A stretch of 64,000 nucleotides of DNA from Ctenosaura bakeri (GCA_948474755.1 CAOLHI010000395.1:868001-932000); one strand, 5' to 3'; shown: positions 45,555 to 56,154, counted from the first letter of the stretch. Notes: a model not told the origin generated them from the sequence alone. Made by a program: numbers and translations.

Positions 45555-46268
45555 TCTGGGTTTTCAGAACAAGTCTGTATGACATGGGAGACCCTGCCAG
45601 CACTGCTGCTACCATCAGCACAGCCTCTTGCCCCTTTTTCTTTTTGAAGCAAGAAGAGCGTTTGTCAGGCAAGCTATGAGATAGATCAAGCAATGACATT
45701 AAATGAAAATGGCATAAGTTGGCAGAAAAGACCAGACCGGATGAGAGCCCTTTGTTTCGGGAAAGTACTTTATTTAATTGGATTTCATTGGATTTCCCCT
45801 CCCACACTCCCCTTCCTAATCAATGATGCTCCAACATGACTGGTAGTACCATCTATGCTCCCATATCTGTTGCACAGTTTTACTCATTTGTAGCAGTCTT
45901 CCTATCACCCCTCGCCCACTCTTTAGAAACTGAAAGAAATCATTCCACCACTCCAATGCAGAACTATTAGAACTGGGCAAAAATTGTAGCTTGAGTAATC
46001 GGTTTTCGTAGTGAAGTGCCATTAACCTAGCATAATTGTTCAGAAAGCAACCAGGCTTTGCTTCATTAAATTTTATTCTCTCGGAGAAGTGGGCATTCTA
46101 ACCTTTTGCTTTCCGAGTCTTCACGTGTCAGGATTCTGTGATCTAGTTTGCAAGCAGAACAGCTCTTGCAAAGATGCACATTCTGGTCAGTTTCCAGTCT
46201 ATGTCGTTTTTGCAAGTGTGGACTCATGATTTAATTTAATGACACTTTACAAATGCATATTTTGGTAT
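45555..46268. other. Unannotated non-coding stretch
   Basis: No gene or repeat recognised. Confidence 0.35.
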
Positions 46269-46270
46269 GT

Positions 46271-46613
46271 CTAAACAGATAAGAAAAGCAACGCAACTTT
46301 GACGGGAGTGCAAAGTGGGCAGCTAAGCATTGATTAATATATTAGTCCGGGAGGGGTGGATCCGGTCAATTTGTATATGAGTTCACACAGATGCAATTCC
46401 TCATACAGTCAAGGGTGTGCAAAGGAAGCGTCAGGCAGGCTCTGTTTTGCTTTGCTTTGTTTTCACAGCAGTGCTCTGGTTACAATTCTTCATTAATTTC
46501 ATTTGTGAGTGAAATCAACAAATAATTTCAGAACTTTTCCTCCCTCTGTGAGAAAGTTCTTGGAAACTGTAGTTTTCAAAAACCAGCTTCCGTTTGGGAC
46601 TTATTCTGTGCAA
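46271..46613 (+). repeat. Left inverted arm of the family D element
   Basis: 343 bp, from CTAAACAGAT to TTATTCTGTGCAA. Its inner third recurs as single copies at 9.4, 39.5 and 61.8 kb. Confidence 0.85.
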
Positions 46614-46915
46614 CAGCCACATGTGGCATTTTTGTACCGAAAACATTATTTTCCTTACAATTTTCTATGCAAGGAGCAATATTTTCTGCATGCTAAACAA
46701 ATTTCCTTCGCAGAAAATATTGTTTTGGTGCAGAAAATTTTGTAATGGGGGATTTGTTCTGGGAGAGAAAAATGGACATTTGTGTGTATATCCAGAAAAT
46801 AGCATTTTCTGCACAGACAAAATGTTCTTTCTATGCAGAAAGTGTTGTTTCCTTTGAAGATTTTTCCCCCATAAAAATGGCCCATGCAAATTTTGTTCAG
46901 AAGAAGGCCCAAACT
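46614..46915 (+). repeat. Family D internal motif block
   Basis: It starts CAGCCACATGTGGC, then alternates TTTTCTGCATGC, CAGAAAATATTG, GTGCAGAAAATTTTG, TTTTCTGCACAGAC and TATGCAGAAAGTG. The alternation gives many short imperfect palindromes. Confidence 0.7.
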
Positions 46916-46979
46916 TGGAAAAGTCACATCTACCTAGGAGTCTCCTTATCAGGACTTATTATTATCCAAGAAACACATT

Positions 46980-47400
46980 TTCAGCCCTTTTTTTTTAATT
47001 TTAATAATTTTATTAATTTTCCAAAAAAAGAAATAATAAATAAAAACAAATATGTACATCATTTAGTAATACAACATATAGTGGTAATATCTTCTTACAA
47101 CAATTTAGCATATTTACAATATTTCTTCCTAGCCTTTTTTTTTGTAAGAACTAATAAATATTATTATTCATTTAACCCTCAATTTGTTATCAATTACCTC
47201 TTATATGTTGATCCAGCATTCCATTTATCTTGTCAATTAACTGTATTCTTGCATCTTATCATTATGCTCCTAAATTAATCTAACTCTAGTTTTTAATTTA
47301 CATTAGAAATATTTACTTTTATTATATTTATTTGTTTGTTTGATGTTTGCTTTTTGTCATTTTTTTTTCTAATTTCAGCCATTTTTTGAATATTCTTTTC
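46980..47400. other. AT-rich insert, possible antisense LINE tail
   Basis: It starts with poly-T and TTTAATAATTTTATTAATTT and remains very AT-rich. This could be the reverse strand of a LINE 3' end with its poly-A. No protein match was seen. Confidence 0.3.
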
Positions 47401-47463
47401 ATTCTCAGTAGTGTTAGAACTTCATTGGATGAGTGTGACTTCTAGCTGGAAGCCTTGTCTGTT

Positions 47464-47605
47464 GGTGGCGGAGCTTGGAGTGCATGGAGGGGGGCAAGAA
47501 GGGTGTGTGCCTATGGCACGAGGGGCGTGGCTATAGTGTGTGGGGGGTGGCCAGAGAGCACAGGGGCATGGCTATGGGCTATGGGCTTTGGGCTTGGTGC
47601 CACGA
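47464..47605 (+). mobile_element. hAT-type MITE relic (4.8 kb relative)
   Basis: GGTGGCGGAGCTTGGAGTGC and GCAAGAAGGGTGTGTGCC match the start of the 207-bp element at 4806 in order and spacing. The right end is not clear. Confidence 0.65.
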
Positions 47606-47708
47606 GCACTGTTTGATTCAGTAGCTGTCAGAAAATTTAAGGAGATGATTTAAGGCTACTCTTTTATTTTCAAGAAAACGCTCAGAATTTATCAGCGGTG
47701 CTTAATGA

Positions 47709-47709
<1 letters not shown>

Positions 47710-47755
<46 letters not shown>

Positions 47756-47778
47756 TTTAAATTATTATTATTATTATT
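47710..47778. repeat. (AAT)n / (ATT)n inverted microsatellites
   Basis: About fourteen AAT units, then AAAAATTTAA, then six ATT units, forming a simple hairpin. CATCCCACCTCTCCACATGG follows, a sequence also found after the (ATT)n tract at 57.4 kb, so the ATT tract is probably a retroelement tail on the minus strand. Confidence 0.92.
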
Positions 47779-48081
47779 TGCATCCCACCTCTCCACATGG
47801 ATCGAGGCGGCGAACGACATAAAATACATTATACATTAAAATACATTAGAAGACATTAAAAACATACCCAGTCCTCCCCTCCCACCAACTCACCTAAACC
47901 AACCCCTTAAAATGCACAGCAATTAACAATCCATCAATTATAAAAGGCATCTCATTATAATAGCTGCTAAAACCAATGTTCTACCATACACACTTGGTCA
48001 TATTGTGATACATACTTTTACACACACACAATTTCTATTAGTGGATTCTCAGGGTCTTCCCCTTTCCTAAACTCCCAGTGG

Positions 48082-48424
48082 TTTGCACAGAATAAGTCCC
48101 AAACTGAAGCTGTTCTTTGAAAACAGCAGTTTTCAAGGACTTTCTCGCAGTGGGAGGAAAAATGCTGAAATTATTTGTTGATTCACTCACAAGTGAAATT
48201 AATGAAGAATTGTAACCCGATCACTGCTGCGAAAATAAAGCAAAACAAAGCAGAGCCTGCCTGTCGCTTCCTTTGCATACACCTGACTGTTTGAGGAATT
48301 GCATCTGTGTGAACTCATATACAAATTGACTGGATCCACTCCTCCCAGGCTAATGTGTTAATCAATGCTTAGCTGCCCACTTTGCACTTCTATCAAAGTT
48401 GCAGTGCTCTTTTCATCTGTTTAG
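48082..48424 (-). repeat. Right inverted arm of the family D element
   Basis: Reverse complement of the left arm from TTGCACAGAATAAGTCCC to CATCTGTTTAG. By eye about 85-90 per cent of positions agree. Confidence 0.85.
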
Positions 48425-48427
48425 ATC

Positions 48428-48704
48428 CTTTTTTGCTCCCATCTTGCCAATCTCAAACTTTCCTATGTTTCCTTAACAGCACCCAAGATGTTTATTAACA
48501 CATCTCTGGTGTTCCATCTCAGCCCTCAAAACACTGACATTGGGGTACAGATCTCCCAAAATACCCTCTTTGGAATGAGATGCAATGATTTTTCCCTTTG
48601 ATAATCAATGCATTGTTAGATATGGTTTTAACATCAGTTGTATTGCCATTGCAATGTACCCTAAAGCTCATACATAGTGAATCACCTGGCAATTGCTGTC
48701 ATGT
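48428..48704. other. Unannotated non-coding stretch
   Basis: Unique sequence without a recognised feature. Confidence 0.35.
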
Positions 48705-48708
48705 CTAA

Positions 48709-49164
48709 GGCCTTTTCCACACTGGGTTTTTAAAACGGTGCAGAGCGTCCTCCAGAGAGGACATCTACACTCGGGAGCGGACTGGGTCAGGACTACTTTG
48801 TGTAGTTCCGGACCTCAGCCCGCTCCGGAATGACCCAAAGTGGTCGTTCAGCATGCTTTTGAAAGACCACTTCAAACAGGTCTTTCAAAAGCACAGAGCG
48901 CGCCATTCTGTGGCCGTGCTCTGGTGCAGATTTTCAGGCTTGCACCAGTGCGAGGCTGCAGATCTGCTGGGGTGGGCTTTAGGCTGGCAAGCTTCACCGG
49001 TTGGTGGAGAGCCTCAACCAACCAGAAGCTGTCATTTTCGTCCCCGGAGCAGTGCAGAGCGGTGGCCACAGACTGCTCCAGACCAGCCTGGACCCGCGCA
49101 TGGAGCACACAGGTCCAGTGAGTACCGGCACAGGGCGATTCCCTCGCCCAGTGCGGAAAAGACC
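48709..49164 (+). mobile_element. Family C Harbinger-like MITE, 456 bp, clear TSD
   Basis: The termini GGCCTTTTCCACAC and GTGCGGAAAAGACC are flanked by TAA on both sides (48706-48708 and 49165-49167). The hairpin arms (48855-48868 and 48879-48892, GCTTTTGAAAGACC and complement) differ in sequence from the 21.3 kb copy but pair perfectly. Overlapping frames of 93-104 codons are GC artefacts. Confidence 0.93.
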
Positions 49165-49334
49165 TAAGCAAACAAAGCTATACCTTCATGGCAGGGCTGA
49201 GTCCCTGACAGGAGTTCCAATAGAACTTCCCCAACTCCTGTATTAAGAGCCTCAATTTCTATTCTGTCTTTCCTGGCTGAAAACAACAGATCACTTGAAC
49301 AAAAATCAACTTGCTTTCATTCTGCCCTGACCTA

Positions 49335-49536
49335 GGTTCTTTCCTCACTACACTGTCCTAATGCTATTATTCCACTTTCAACATCCTATGGAATCCTGAT
49401 GTTTGTATTTTGCTGAGGCCCAAGAGCAATCTGGCTGAGAATTCTAAATACCCCTCTCTGAACTGCAAATCCCAAGATTCCACAGGAGGTTGAAAGTGGA
49501 ATAATAGCACTATAACAGTGTAGTGCAGAAAGGACC
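49335..49536. mobile_element. Family A MITE, full length
   Basis: The termini GGTTCTTTCCTCAC and GTGCAGAAAGGACC are flanked by CTA and TTA (a 2/3 match). The spacer is inverted relative to the common form (GAGGCCCAAGAGCAATCTGG). Confidence 0.9.
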
Positions 49537-49539
49537 TTA

Positions 49540-50690
49540 TTTATCTATTTAAGGCTTGCTTCACCACTGGACCAAAAACCTCAACAGATGCGGGGAACAC
49601 GATGGGGTCACCTGTGTCCCATTGTAAACCATCTTTCAAATATTTCCAAATATTATTTCTGTTCCCATGCCCAGATGAAAGAAAGCCCGCAACTGAACCC
49701 AAGTGTGATTGAAAGAATCATTTGCTATTCAACAGTTTATCCCTGTCTTCATTTTGCATCTTTTCCTCTTTTGCATCACTTCTCTTTTGGATTGCAAATA
49801 TTTTGGAGCAGAAAGGTATCCCCTTGTACTCTGCAAATGTGCCACTAACATTAATGGCACCATAAAAAATTTACATGGATGGTGACCCCCTCCTCCATCC
49901 CCATTTTTTCCTCCCTTAAAAATATCAGTGCAACCTAGAAGTTGTGGAATTCTTCAGGCACAGAGAATGGCAATGTCATTAGATTATTTATACTTTAAAG
50001 ACCTTTTCCATTTTAATCACAAGTCAAATGTAAACAGAATGAAAGATAAGTATTAGAAAAGATTTGCTTAATTAAAATTTGAATATTTGAACAACTTGGC
50101 TGCTTTTCAGAGTTGGATAAGCCCATCTGTCTGTTACCTACTATTTAATATTTATGCTAACTAGCTTCATAAGTTGAAATGTTTCTTCATTTTGCCCTTC
50201 ATAGGAGTGTTCTCTGTATAAATGACAGAATTTAGGGGACTCATTCCATTCCTAAGCTTTTCTCCTTTGGGAGATGGCAAAGGACTGATGGGAAGTTCTA
50301 TCAGTATGGAGGAAGAAGTTTGCAAACAAAATTTACTACTCCCAAAGGACTGGGTTTGATGGGGCAATGGGTGAAGGTAAATTCCCTTGGGAATTTGCTG
50401 TGGCCAGGAGGAATATAATTCTTTACTCCCACATCCTTGGGAAATAAATGGGGGAAAATTAGCACTGAGGATGTAATTTTTTCCATTCTTACAGGCATGA
50501 TTTAAATTTTTCCCCTTTTCTCCTTTTCTCCTTTTTCTTCTCATTTAAATATGTTTCTCGTTGTTGTGACATAGTTGTTGAGAAAAGAGGCGCTTTCAAA
50601 GACTGTTTGCCCTTTAGAACTTACCCCATGATCAATTAATCAATCAAGTTCCTCGTTCTTCTCTGTATGAAATACATATATTTCAAAGAC
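49540..50690. other. Unannotated non-coding stretch
   Basis: AT-rich unique sequence. A 125-codon minus-strand frame (50167-50544) was inspected and not recognised. Confidence 0.4.
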
Positions 50691-50699
50691 TAATTGCAA

Positions 50700-50806
50700 T
50701 TGGAGATCTATTCTGTGCAAGGTAATATATTTCTGTGAAGAAAATGTTTGGTGTTTGCTATGCAAAAAAGTGATTTTTCTGTGCAAAAATGTTATTTTCT
50801 GGATGA
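50700..50806. repeat. Family D motif block
   Basis: CTATTCTGTGCAAGG, CTGTGAAGAAAATG, TTGCTATGCAAAAAAG and TTTCTGTGCAAAAATG belong to the D motif set. No arm is recognised next to it. Confidence 0.5.
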
Positions 50807-50809
50807 GTC

Positions 50810-52165
50810 AGCCCAATGGGTCTTCTTCTTTAAACAAGCTGATGTATGTTTACGTATTGAATTTATTCAAATGCCTTTCTCCTGCTAGAAATTTCTTTCT
50901 CACAGTTAGCCTCAAAGATGGATGCACCTATGATGCCCATTCCTTTGTGCATTATTAGACCCTCTGAGATTAACTGACTTAAGAGCTTGTGGATGGAGTA
51001 TATGTTATCAGAAACATCTGATGAAGTGGTCTTTGTCCAAGAAGGCTTCTGTTAGATATTTCTTCTTCCCAGTTAATCTAAAGAAATTTAATAATGCTCC
51101 TTTAGCCAAGAGCTTCAGTCACTGTAGTGAGTGTGGCATTTTGCCCCAAAGAAAATGGTTTTGGAGTGCCTGCCTGTGTCACAAAACATCATATTGCAAC
51201 CGAAAATGTTCCTTTTCATGTTGTAGACCTCACTATTCATTCAGATAGGTCATTCCAGTAGACAAGCCAAACCTTTTCCTGGGACAATCTTTGAGTCTAA
51301 AGACTGCAGAATAACTCATGGAAAATGTGCAAAAAGTGTTGCAATTTCAGGCAGTGAGGAAAATAAAATAAGAGCAGAATAAGTCAAACGTTCAAAATCT
51401 GAGGGCACGTTTGGAAGAAAAGGATCACAGAAGTGAAACCCTCACAACTCACCCGTGTTATGACCTTATACAGTCAGGGATTTCGCTCGGGCAACAACTG
51501 GCTTTCTTTACCTAATCCAGCGTCTAAAATTATCTCCATCTTTATCAATATAAAGACTGCTGTGACTGCCTGTTTTCTGCTCACAAAAGAGCCAGTGAGC
51601 TTTGCGCAGGATCAAGACAGTTCTCAGTCTGCAAGAGAATATCAAAATGAAGAATCCAACTGTTCTGCTTTTTGCCATTTTCAGCAAGCCTTGAGGCTGC
51701 TCTGGGTGAAACTTAAGACCATCGGATAATCTGATGAGTCCCACTGGAGGATCTGAACGTTCTTTGTTATATCTGAAAGACTTCATGCACAGACAGGCTA
51801 TGTGGTGTTCAACACAGGCCAGAATCCTGTATCTCACTATTGCATGCCTAAATACAAATATTGTTGGACGTTTTGGTTCAATGCACCATATCTGTATTCA
51901 TTTCAAAGTTGTAGAAATGCCATTGTGTTGGAAGTTATGCAGGTATATGGCATGTGCAAGCAATGCTCATTTGTTATGCATATCCTAGGGATACAAATTA
52001 CAAATTTTTCCATTTCCCAATAGATGTTAAGATGTTGAAGCATGCAGAAGTAAAAAAAAAAAAAAAAAAAAATTCACTGCAGCATTTAAAAACTCTGAAT
52101 TTTCAAGAAATTCATTCAGTTATACTCAGAAATGCGCAATATTCTGAAGCATAGCTGTGCAGTTG
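50810..52165. other. Unannotated non-coding stretch with a poly-A tract
   Basis: A poly-A tract lies at 52051-52071 without a recognised retroelement body. Frames of 66-109 codons show no domain. Confidence 0.4.
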
Positions 52166-52169
52166 TACA

Positions 52170-52304
52170 TTTGTAGTTTAGGGAGGGGCCTTTAAAATTC
52201 TCAGCCAGAGAGCTCTTTGGCCTTATTAAACTACAAACCCAAGAATTCCACTGGAGGTTGAAAGTGAAATAATAGCACTAGAACAGTGTGGTGCAGAAAT
52301 GGCC
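52170..52304. mobile_element. Family A MITE, left terminus missing
   Basis: It starts in the middle at TTGTAGTTTAGGGAGGGGCC and runs to GTGCAGAAATGGCC, followed by TAA. The spacer is complete. Confidence 0.87.
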
Positions 52305-52309
52305 TAAGT

Positions 52310-53830
52310 CTCGAATGACAAAGATTCCCATCAGTCCAGGAGTCTTCTTGTCAAGGTATAATCAAGAAATATGAGTTTGTTGGTTTGTTTTACCATTTTT
52401 TTCAAATATTTTCAAATATTCTCCCCCTCTTTACTTATATTTTAAGCTATTTCTGCTTCTTAAAAATTATATTTAAAGGGACAGGGGGTATCCTCTGGAA
52501 ACCAGTTCACAACAGAGAATGGGAAAACTGAGAATATAAATCCTTGGTATTACCACTTTATAGATTGTAGAATTTTTCATATGGTCAATCCAACATCTTT
52601 GTATTTTGCAATTATTGTCTAGGCTCAAGGCTATTATTTTCTACCACTGCAGTGCTTAGCTTCATTCCTCATGCAGCTGTTGGTCTGGTTTTGACTGACC
52701 CCCTCCCAGTTTTTATGTCTTGTCACAACATCCGGCTCTTATTTCCTGCTCCATTTTGCACTTCACCTATGACACATCTCTCCCTAATGGCATTTAAGTT
52801 AAGGCTGGGATGGCCCCGTCTACCCTGTGCAGCAATTTAAGCTGTGCAAAGAGAAAAAGAATAACGGAACCTTCTTGGAGACCTCAGGAAAACCTGAGCA
52901 ATGATTTCACTCAAGTTCATTATGGCATAGTGAGATTTGAAGGATCTGTCACATCAGATTTGGCTGGTGTGGGTGGTAGCATGTCAAAGTTAATAGGTAA
53001 CTGGAAGCTGGCACAATTCCTGCTTGCATAATTACATCTGGGTGCCTGATGAGCATGCATCTCCCCATTAAGCAAAGAGTTTCCACAGTCTCTGGATAGA
53101 GAGGGCTGGAAATTATTAATCGAGTACTGGGAAACACAGTCCCCATGGATCCAGTCACTGTCCTGGCTGGTTATTTGGAAGGGCTTCAACTAGGTCACGG
53201 AATGCTATGGATGCAGTCTCCATTCTTGGCTTTGGGGACATTTCTGGTAACAAAGAACTGGCTTCAAAATGTGGCTTTTTTCAGAAGCAGAAATGCCTTA
53301 AAGTGATCAAATTATCTCCCTTTTCTTCATTCTCTCTCCCTCTTGCCTTTCCCTCTTCATAAATGAATTCAATATGTTAATCTAGTACTGCTTAACTCAG
53401 CCTATTTTACATTTTTGTTTCAAGGAGACACTTTTGAAATAATTTTCAGATCTCAAGAAACCCCTGCATTTAAAAAAAAAAAATGATTGAGATTCTAGAT
53501 CAGCTGCTCTTGAAATTTCCTTACCTCAATGCTTCCCCCCACAAAGAATCTTGACTTACTAGACATTAGATGCTACAGGTGATGGGGGTCTCTTCTTTTG
53601 TCAATTGGGGCATAGCGGAGTGACACTTCCACCCACCTCTCACCAGCAATTTCCAGCGTGACATTCAGAAGCAGGATCCTTGTAGTAATTCCCCATCACA
53701 CCAGGGGTCACTAGTGGGAAAGGGGTAGAAATACCAGTTTGCTGCCTCCTCATCAACAAGAGAACAGATATTGATTGCCCACAGTGGCTGATATCAAGTA
53801 AGCATTGGGGGATGTTTACAACCCCTGCAT
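52310..53830. other. Unannotated non-coding stretch
   Basis: No gene or named repeat was recognised. Short A-run near 53472. Confidence 0.4.
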
Positions 53831-53834
53831 AATC

Positions 53835-54022
53835 CCTGTTACTGTGTTCCTTCAAGTCATTTCCATCTTCTGACCACCCTAAGGCAGACCTATCATGGGG
53901 TTTTCTGGGGTCTGAGATTCTATGAAATGCCCAAGATCCCCAGCGGGTTTCCCTGGCCAAGCAAGGGATTGAACCCTGATCTCTAGTGTCATAGTCTCAA
54001 ACCATTATACTGCACTGGCTAC
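53835..54022 (-). mobile_element. Sauria-type SINE, full length
   Basis: TTCCTTCAAGTCATTTCC, CCTATCATGGGGTTTTCTGG, AAGGGATTGAACCCTGATCT and AAACCATTATACTGCACTGG appear in the order of a minus-strand copy. The central segment is shortened. Confidence 0.88.
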
Positions 54023-54327
54023 TCTATTGAATATGTAGAGATTGCAAAAATGAGCCAGTTGTGGTGGTGTAATTGTAAGTTATGCATTCATAGCTGCAGT
54101 TGTGAATTCTAGCCAATTTTTTTCTAACCATGATTTATGGTGGAATTCCTAGAAACCTCATACAGATCTCTAGGGCTGCAGGGAATCCTGGTTGAGAGAC
54201 CCTGTTCTACTGGATGGATTTATGGCATGTTTTGGGATCATAGAGATGTGAATAAATGAGACAGCCATGGTAAGGTAGAGGTAGGTGAAATGAAGCCTTG
54301 GGTCTTCCTCCCCAAAAAAGCCTGGAA

Positions 54328-54329
54328 TC

Positions 54330-54392
<63 letters not shown>

Positions 54393-54412
54393 CTCTCTCT
54401 CTCTCTCTTCTC

Positions 54413-54459
<47 letters not shown>

Positions 54460-54475
54460 CTCCCTCTCTCTTTTA
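54328..54475. repeat. (CTTT)n with a central (CT)n
   Basis: Two CTTT blocks flank a CT block at about 54391-54414. Open frames across it encode only FLS-type repeats. Confidence 0.96.
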
Positions 54476-54574
54476 AGAAAAGAGGATGAGAAGGGGGTTA
54501 TGTGTACCTCTTAGAAGATTCCAAGATCTCTTTCTGGCTACAAAGTTATCACTCTTTGCTTTACCACCTTATCT

Positions 54575-54716
54575 GCCAGGGCTGTGTCCTACAGAACTGC
54601 GGAGTTTGTCATTTGGGTATGCACTACAGCTCCCTGGTAGAAAATTCTAACTGTTTCATAAACCTACAAATTTTAGGGTTACATAGGGTGGAACCATGTC
54701 AATTAAACTGGTACTA
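54575..54716. mobile_element. Diverged MITE with ACTACAACTCCC-type halves
   Basis: AGAACTGCGGAGTTTGTC, CACTACAGCTCCCTGG, and GTGGAACCATGTCAATTAAA followed by CTGGTACTAAAG resemble a common reptile MITE whose right end reads CATGGCAGTTAAAGTGG. Boundaries are uncertain. Confidence 0.4.
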
Positions 54717-54835
54717 AAGAGTAGTGTGTAAGAGCTGGATACTTTCATTCAGTCCTTCGATGTGATTAGTTGAGAATTTTTTTGAAATTCTTTTTCCTCT
54801 TGTCGTTTGTTTGCTTGGTTTTTCTTTCCTTCACT

Positions 54836-55055
54836 TATTATAGCAATAGCAATAGCATATGTATTTCTATACTGCTTATCAGCTAAGTGCTCTCTAAGCA
54901 GTTTACAGTGTGTTTTAGCTAATTGCCCCCAACAAGCTGGGTACTCATTTTACCAACCTGCAGAAAGATGAAAGGCTGAGTCAACCTGGAGCACGGCAGG
55001 ATTGAACTCACAACCTTGTGGCTGCAGTACCGGCATTTAACCACTGTGCCATTAT
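54836..55055 (-). mobile_element. tRNA-derived squamate SINE (second family)
   Basis: On the plus strand it runs from ATAGCAATAGCAATAGC and TAAGTGCTCTCTAAGCAG through CCCAACAAGCTGGGTACTC and GAAAGGCTGAGTCAACCTGG to GGCATTTAACCACTGTGCC, which is the complement of the tRNA-like head. It is distinct from the Sauria-type copies. A second copy lies at 57.6 kb. Confidence 0.85.
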
Positions 55056-55059
55056 TTAG

Positions 55060-55255
55060 TATTTTTGATTGGATTAACGCTCCATCTTTCTTACAAGATG
55101 GAAACTAAGGTGGCTTACAGTAATTTAAAATTAAAGTTAAAAACATAATTAAATAACAATATCATTTAAAAAAAAACATGGTTCCACACTCAAACTACTA
55201 CACTACACTGGATCTCTCAGTTCTCCTCTCATCATTGTAATATTATGTTCTGTTT
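55060..55255. other. AT-rich stretch, possible antisense LINE 3' end
   Basis: ACGCTCCATCTTTCTTACAAG and AAGGTGGCTTACAGTAATTT resemble the antisense of a LINE 3' end (CACCTT...TAAATA style). Family unknown. Confidence 0.3.
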
Positions 55256-55258
55256 TTT

Positions 55259-55361
55259 AAGAAAGACTTAACTTTTATTACTCCAGTGTCCTGATGTATT
55301 GCTATATTTAAATTGCCTACATTTCCTTAACCTGTTGTTGTTGTTGTTGTCCCGTGTCTCT
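55259..55361 (-). repeat. Left arm of a ~100-bp inverted duplication
   Basis: AAGACTTAACTTTTATTACT, CCAGTGTCCTGATGTATTGC and AAATTGCCTACATTTCCTTA are the reverse complement of 55919-56008. The arm ends in the GTTGTTGTTG tail of the adjoining SINE. Confidence 0.9.
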
Positions 55362-55567
55362 AAATTGTTTCCAACTTATGGTACCCTAAGGAGAACTGAT
55401 CATGGGGTTCCCTTGGTGAGATCTTTTCAGAGGGGGTTTATCTTTGCCTTCCTCTGAGGTTGAGTGGGTGTGACTTGCCCAAGGTCACTTGGGGGTTTCC
55501 ATGACTGAGCAAGGATTTCAACCCTGGTCTCCAGAGTCACAGTTCAACACTCAAACCAATACATCAA
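55334..55567 (-). mobile_element. Sauria-type SINE, full length
   Basis: It has a (TTG)n tail on the left, then TTTCCAACTTATGGTACCC, ATCATGGGGTTCCCTTGG, GTGTGACTTGCCCAAGGTCA, TTTCAACCCTGGTCTCCAG and the head AAACCAATACATCAAG. Its tRNA-like head directly abuts the truncated 5' side of the Bov-B element. Confidence 0.92.
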
Positions 55568-55852
55568 GTGCTGAAATCCATTGGACTTCAACTGAGGTTG
55601 TCATATTTTGGCCATATTATGAAAAGACATGCCTCGCTAGAAAAGACAATAACGCTTGGTAGGGTAGAAGGCAGCAGGAAAAGAGAAAGACCCCATTACA
55701 GATGGATAGAATCAATCAGGGAAGACACGTTTCTAAATATTCAAGACTTGATCAATATGTCTGATGATAGAGTCGCTTGGAGACCTCTCATCCATAGGGT
55801 CACCATAACTTTGACTTGGCAGCAGTTAACAACAAATAAAAAAATATTTCCA
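55568..55852 (+). mobile_element. Bov-B LINE, 5'-truncated 3' end
   Basis: A frame of about 94 codons opens at 55568 and encodes the C-terminal end of the Bov-B (RTE clade) reverse transcriptase. The LSYFGHIMKR motif, an ARG/GLY-rich GRVEGSRKRERP stretch, a YRWIES segment and DDRVAWRPLIHRV are in the expected order. It is followed by the short 3' UTR GGTCACCATAACTTTGAC and an ACAACAAATAAAAAAA tail. The rest of the endonuclease and reverse transcriptase is missing, so this is a dead copy. Its 3' end is related to the SINE tails here, which fits Bov-B as the source of SINE mobilisation. Confidence 0.93.
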
Positions 55853-55918
55853 TCGTGTGTTTAAGTACTTCTTCCTCTCTTCCTCTTTGCATAGATGCAC
55901 CCCTCCCTCATTTCCTTG

Positions 55919-56008
55919 GAGACATAGGACAACAAAAACAACAGTTTAAGGAAATTTAGGCAATTTAAATATAACAATACATCAGGACACTAGAGTAATA
56001 AAAGTTAA
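55919..56008 (+). repeat. Right arm of the ~100-bp inverted duplication
   Basis: GACATAGGACAACAAAAACA, AGGAAATTTAGGCAATTTAA, CAATACATCAGGACACTAG and TAATAAAAGTTAA match the complement of the left arm. The arm is interrupted by a family A element and resumes at 56129 with ATCTTTCTT. Confidence 0.9.
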
Positions 56009-56125
56009 GGCCATTTCTGCACTACACTTTTATAGCTGGCCCCTCCCTAAACTGCAAACTGCAGGGTTCCATAGGATGTTGAAAGTGGAATGATCACACT
56101 ATAAAAGTGTTGTGCGGAAATGGTC
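56009..56125. mobile_element. Family A MITE, internally deleted, verified TSD
   Basis: 117 bp, from GGCCATTTCTGCACTACAC to GTGCGGAAATGGTC, with TAA on both sides (56006-56008 and 56126-56128). The left half of the palindrome is mostly deleted. The opposite arm of the inverted duplication gives the empty site: AAAAGTTAAGTCTTTC without the element. Confidence 0.95.
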
Positions 56126-56154
56126 TAAATCTTTCTTCGAGGTCTTATCATTTA

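Larger units (their letters stand above)
46271..48424. mobile_element. Family D element with 343-bp inverted arms
   Basis: The left arm (46271-46613) and right arm (48082-48424) are reverse complements of equal length with scattered substitutions and small indels. Shared segments include CTAAACAGAT, AAAGTGGGCAGCTAAGCATT, GAGTTCACACAGATGCAATT, AATTCTTCATTAATTTCA and GGGACTTATTCTGTGCAA. The interior holds a GCAGAAAATATT-type motif block, a very AT-rich segment, a hAT-MITE-like block and AAT repeats. No transposase was recognised. The 177-codon frame inside follows the AT-rich segment and looks spurious. Confidence 0.8.

Noticed and set aside
46614..46915. Regular GCAGAAAA motifs, considered as a CRISPR-like or satellite array
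   Set aside because: Spacing and sequence are irregular, motifs occur in both orientations and the genome is a vertebrate. It is part of an interspersed repeat.
46745..47278. 177-codon plus-strand frame inside the family D element, considered as a transposase
   Set aside because: The second half is rich in F, I, N and Y from AT-rich sequence and no catalytic motif is visible.
54052..54215. Possible SINE starting GAGCCAGTTGTGGTGGTG
   Set aside because: Only the first 20 bases resemble a SINE head, and the body could not be followed.
54290..54514. FLS-repeat frames
   Set aside because: Translations of the (CTTT)n tract.
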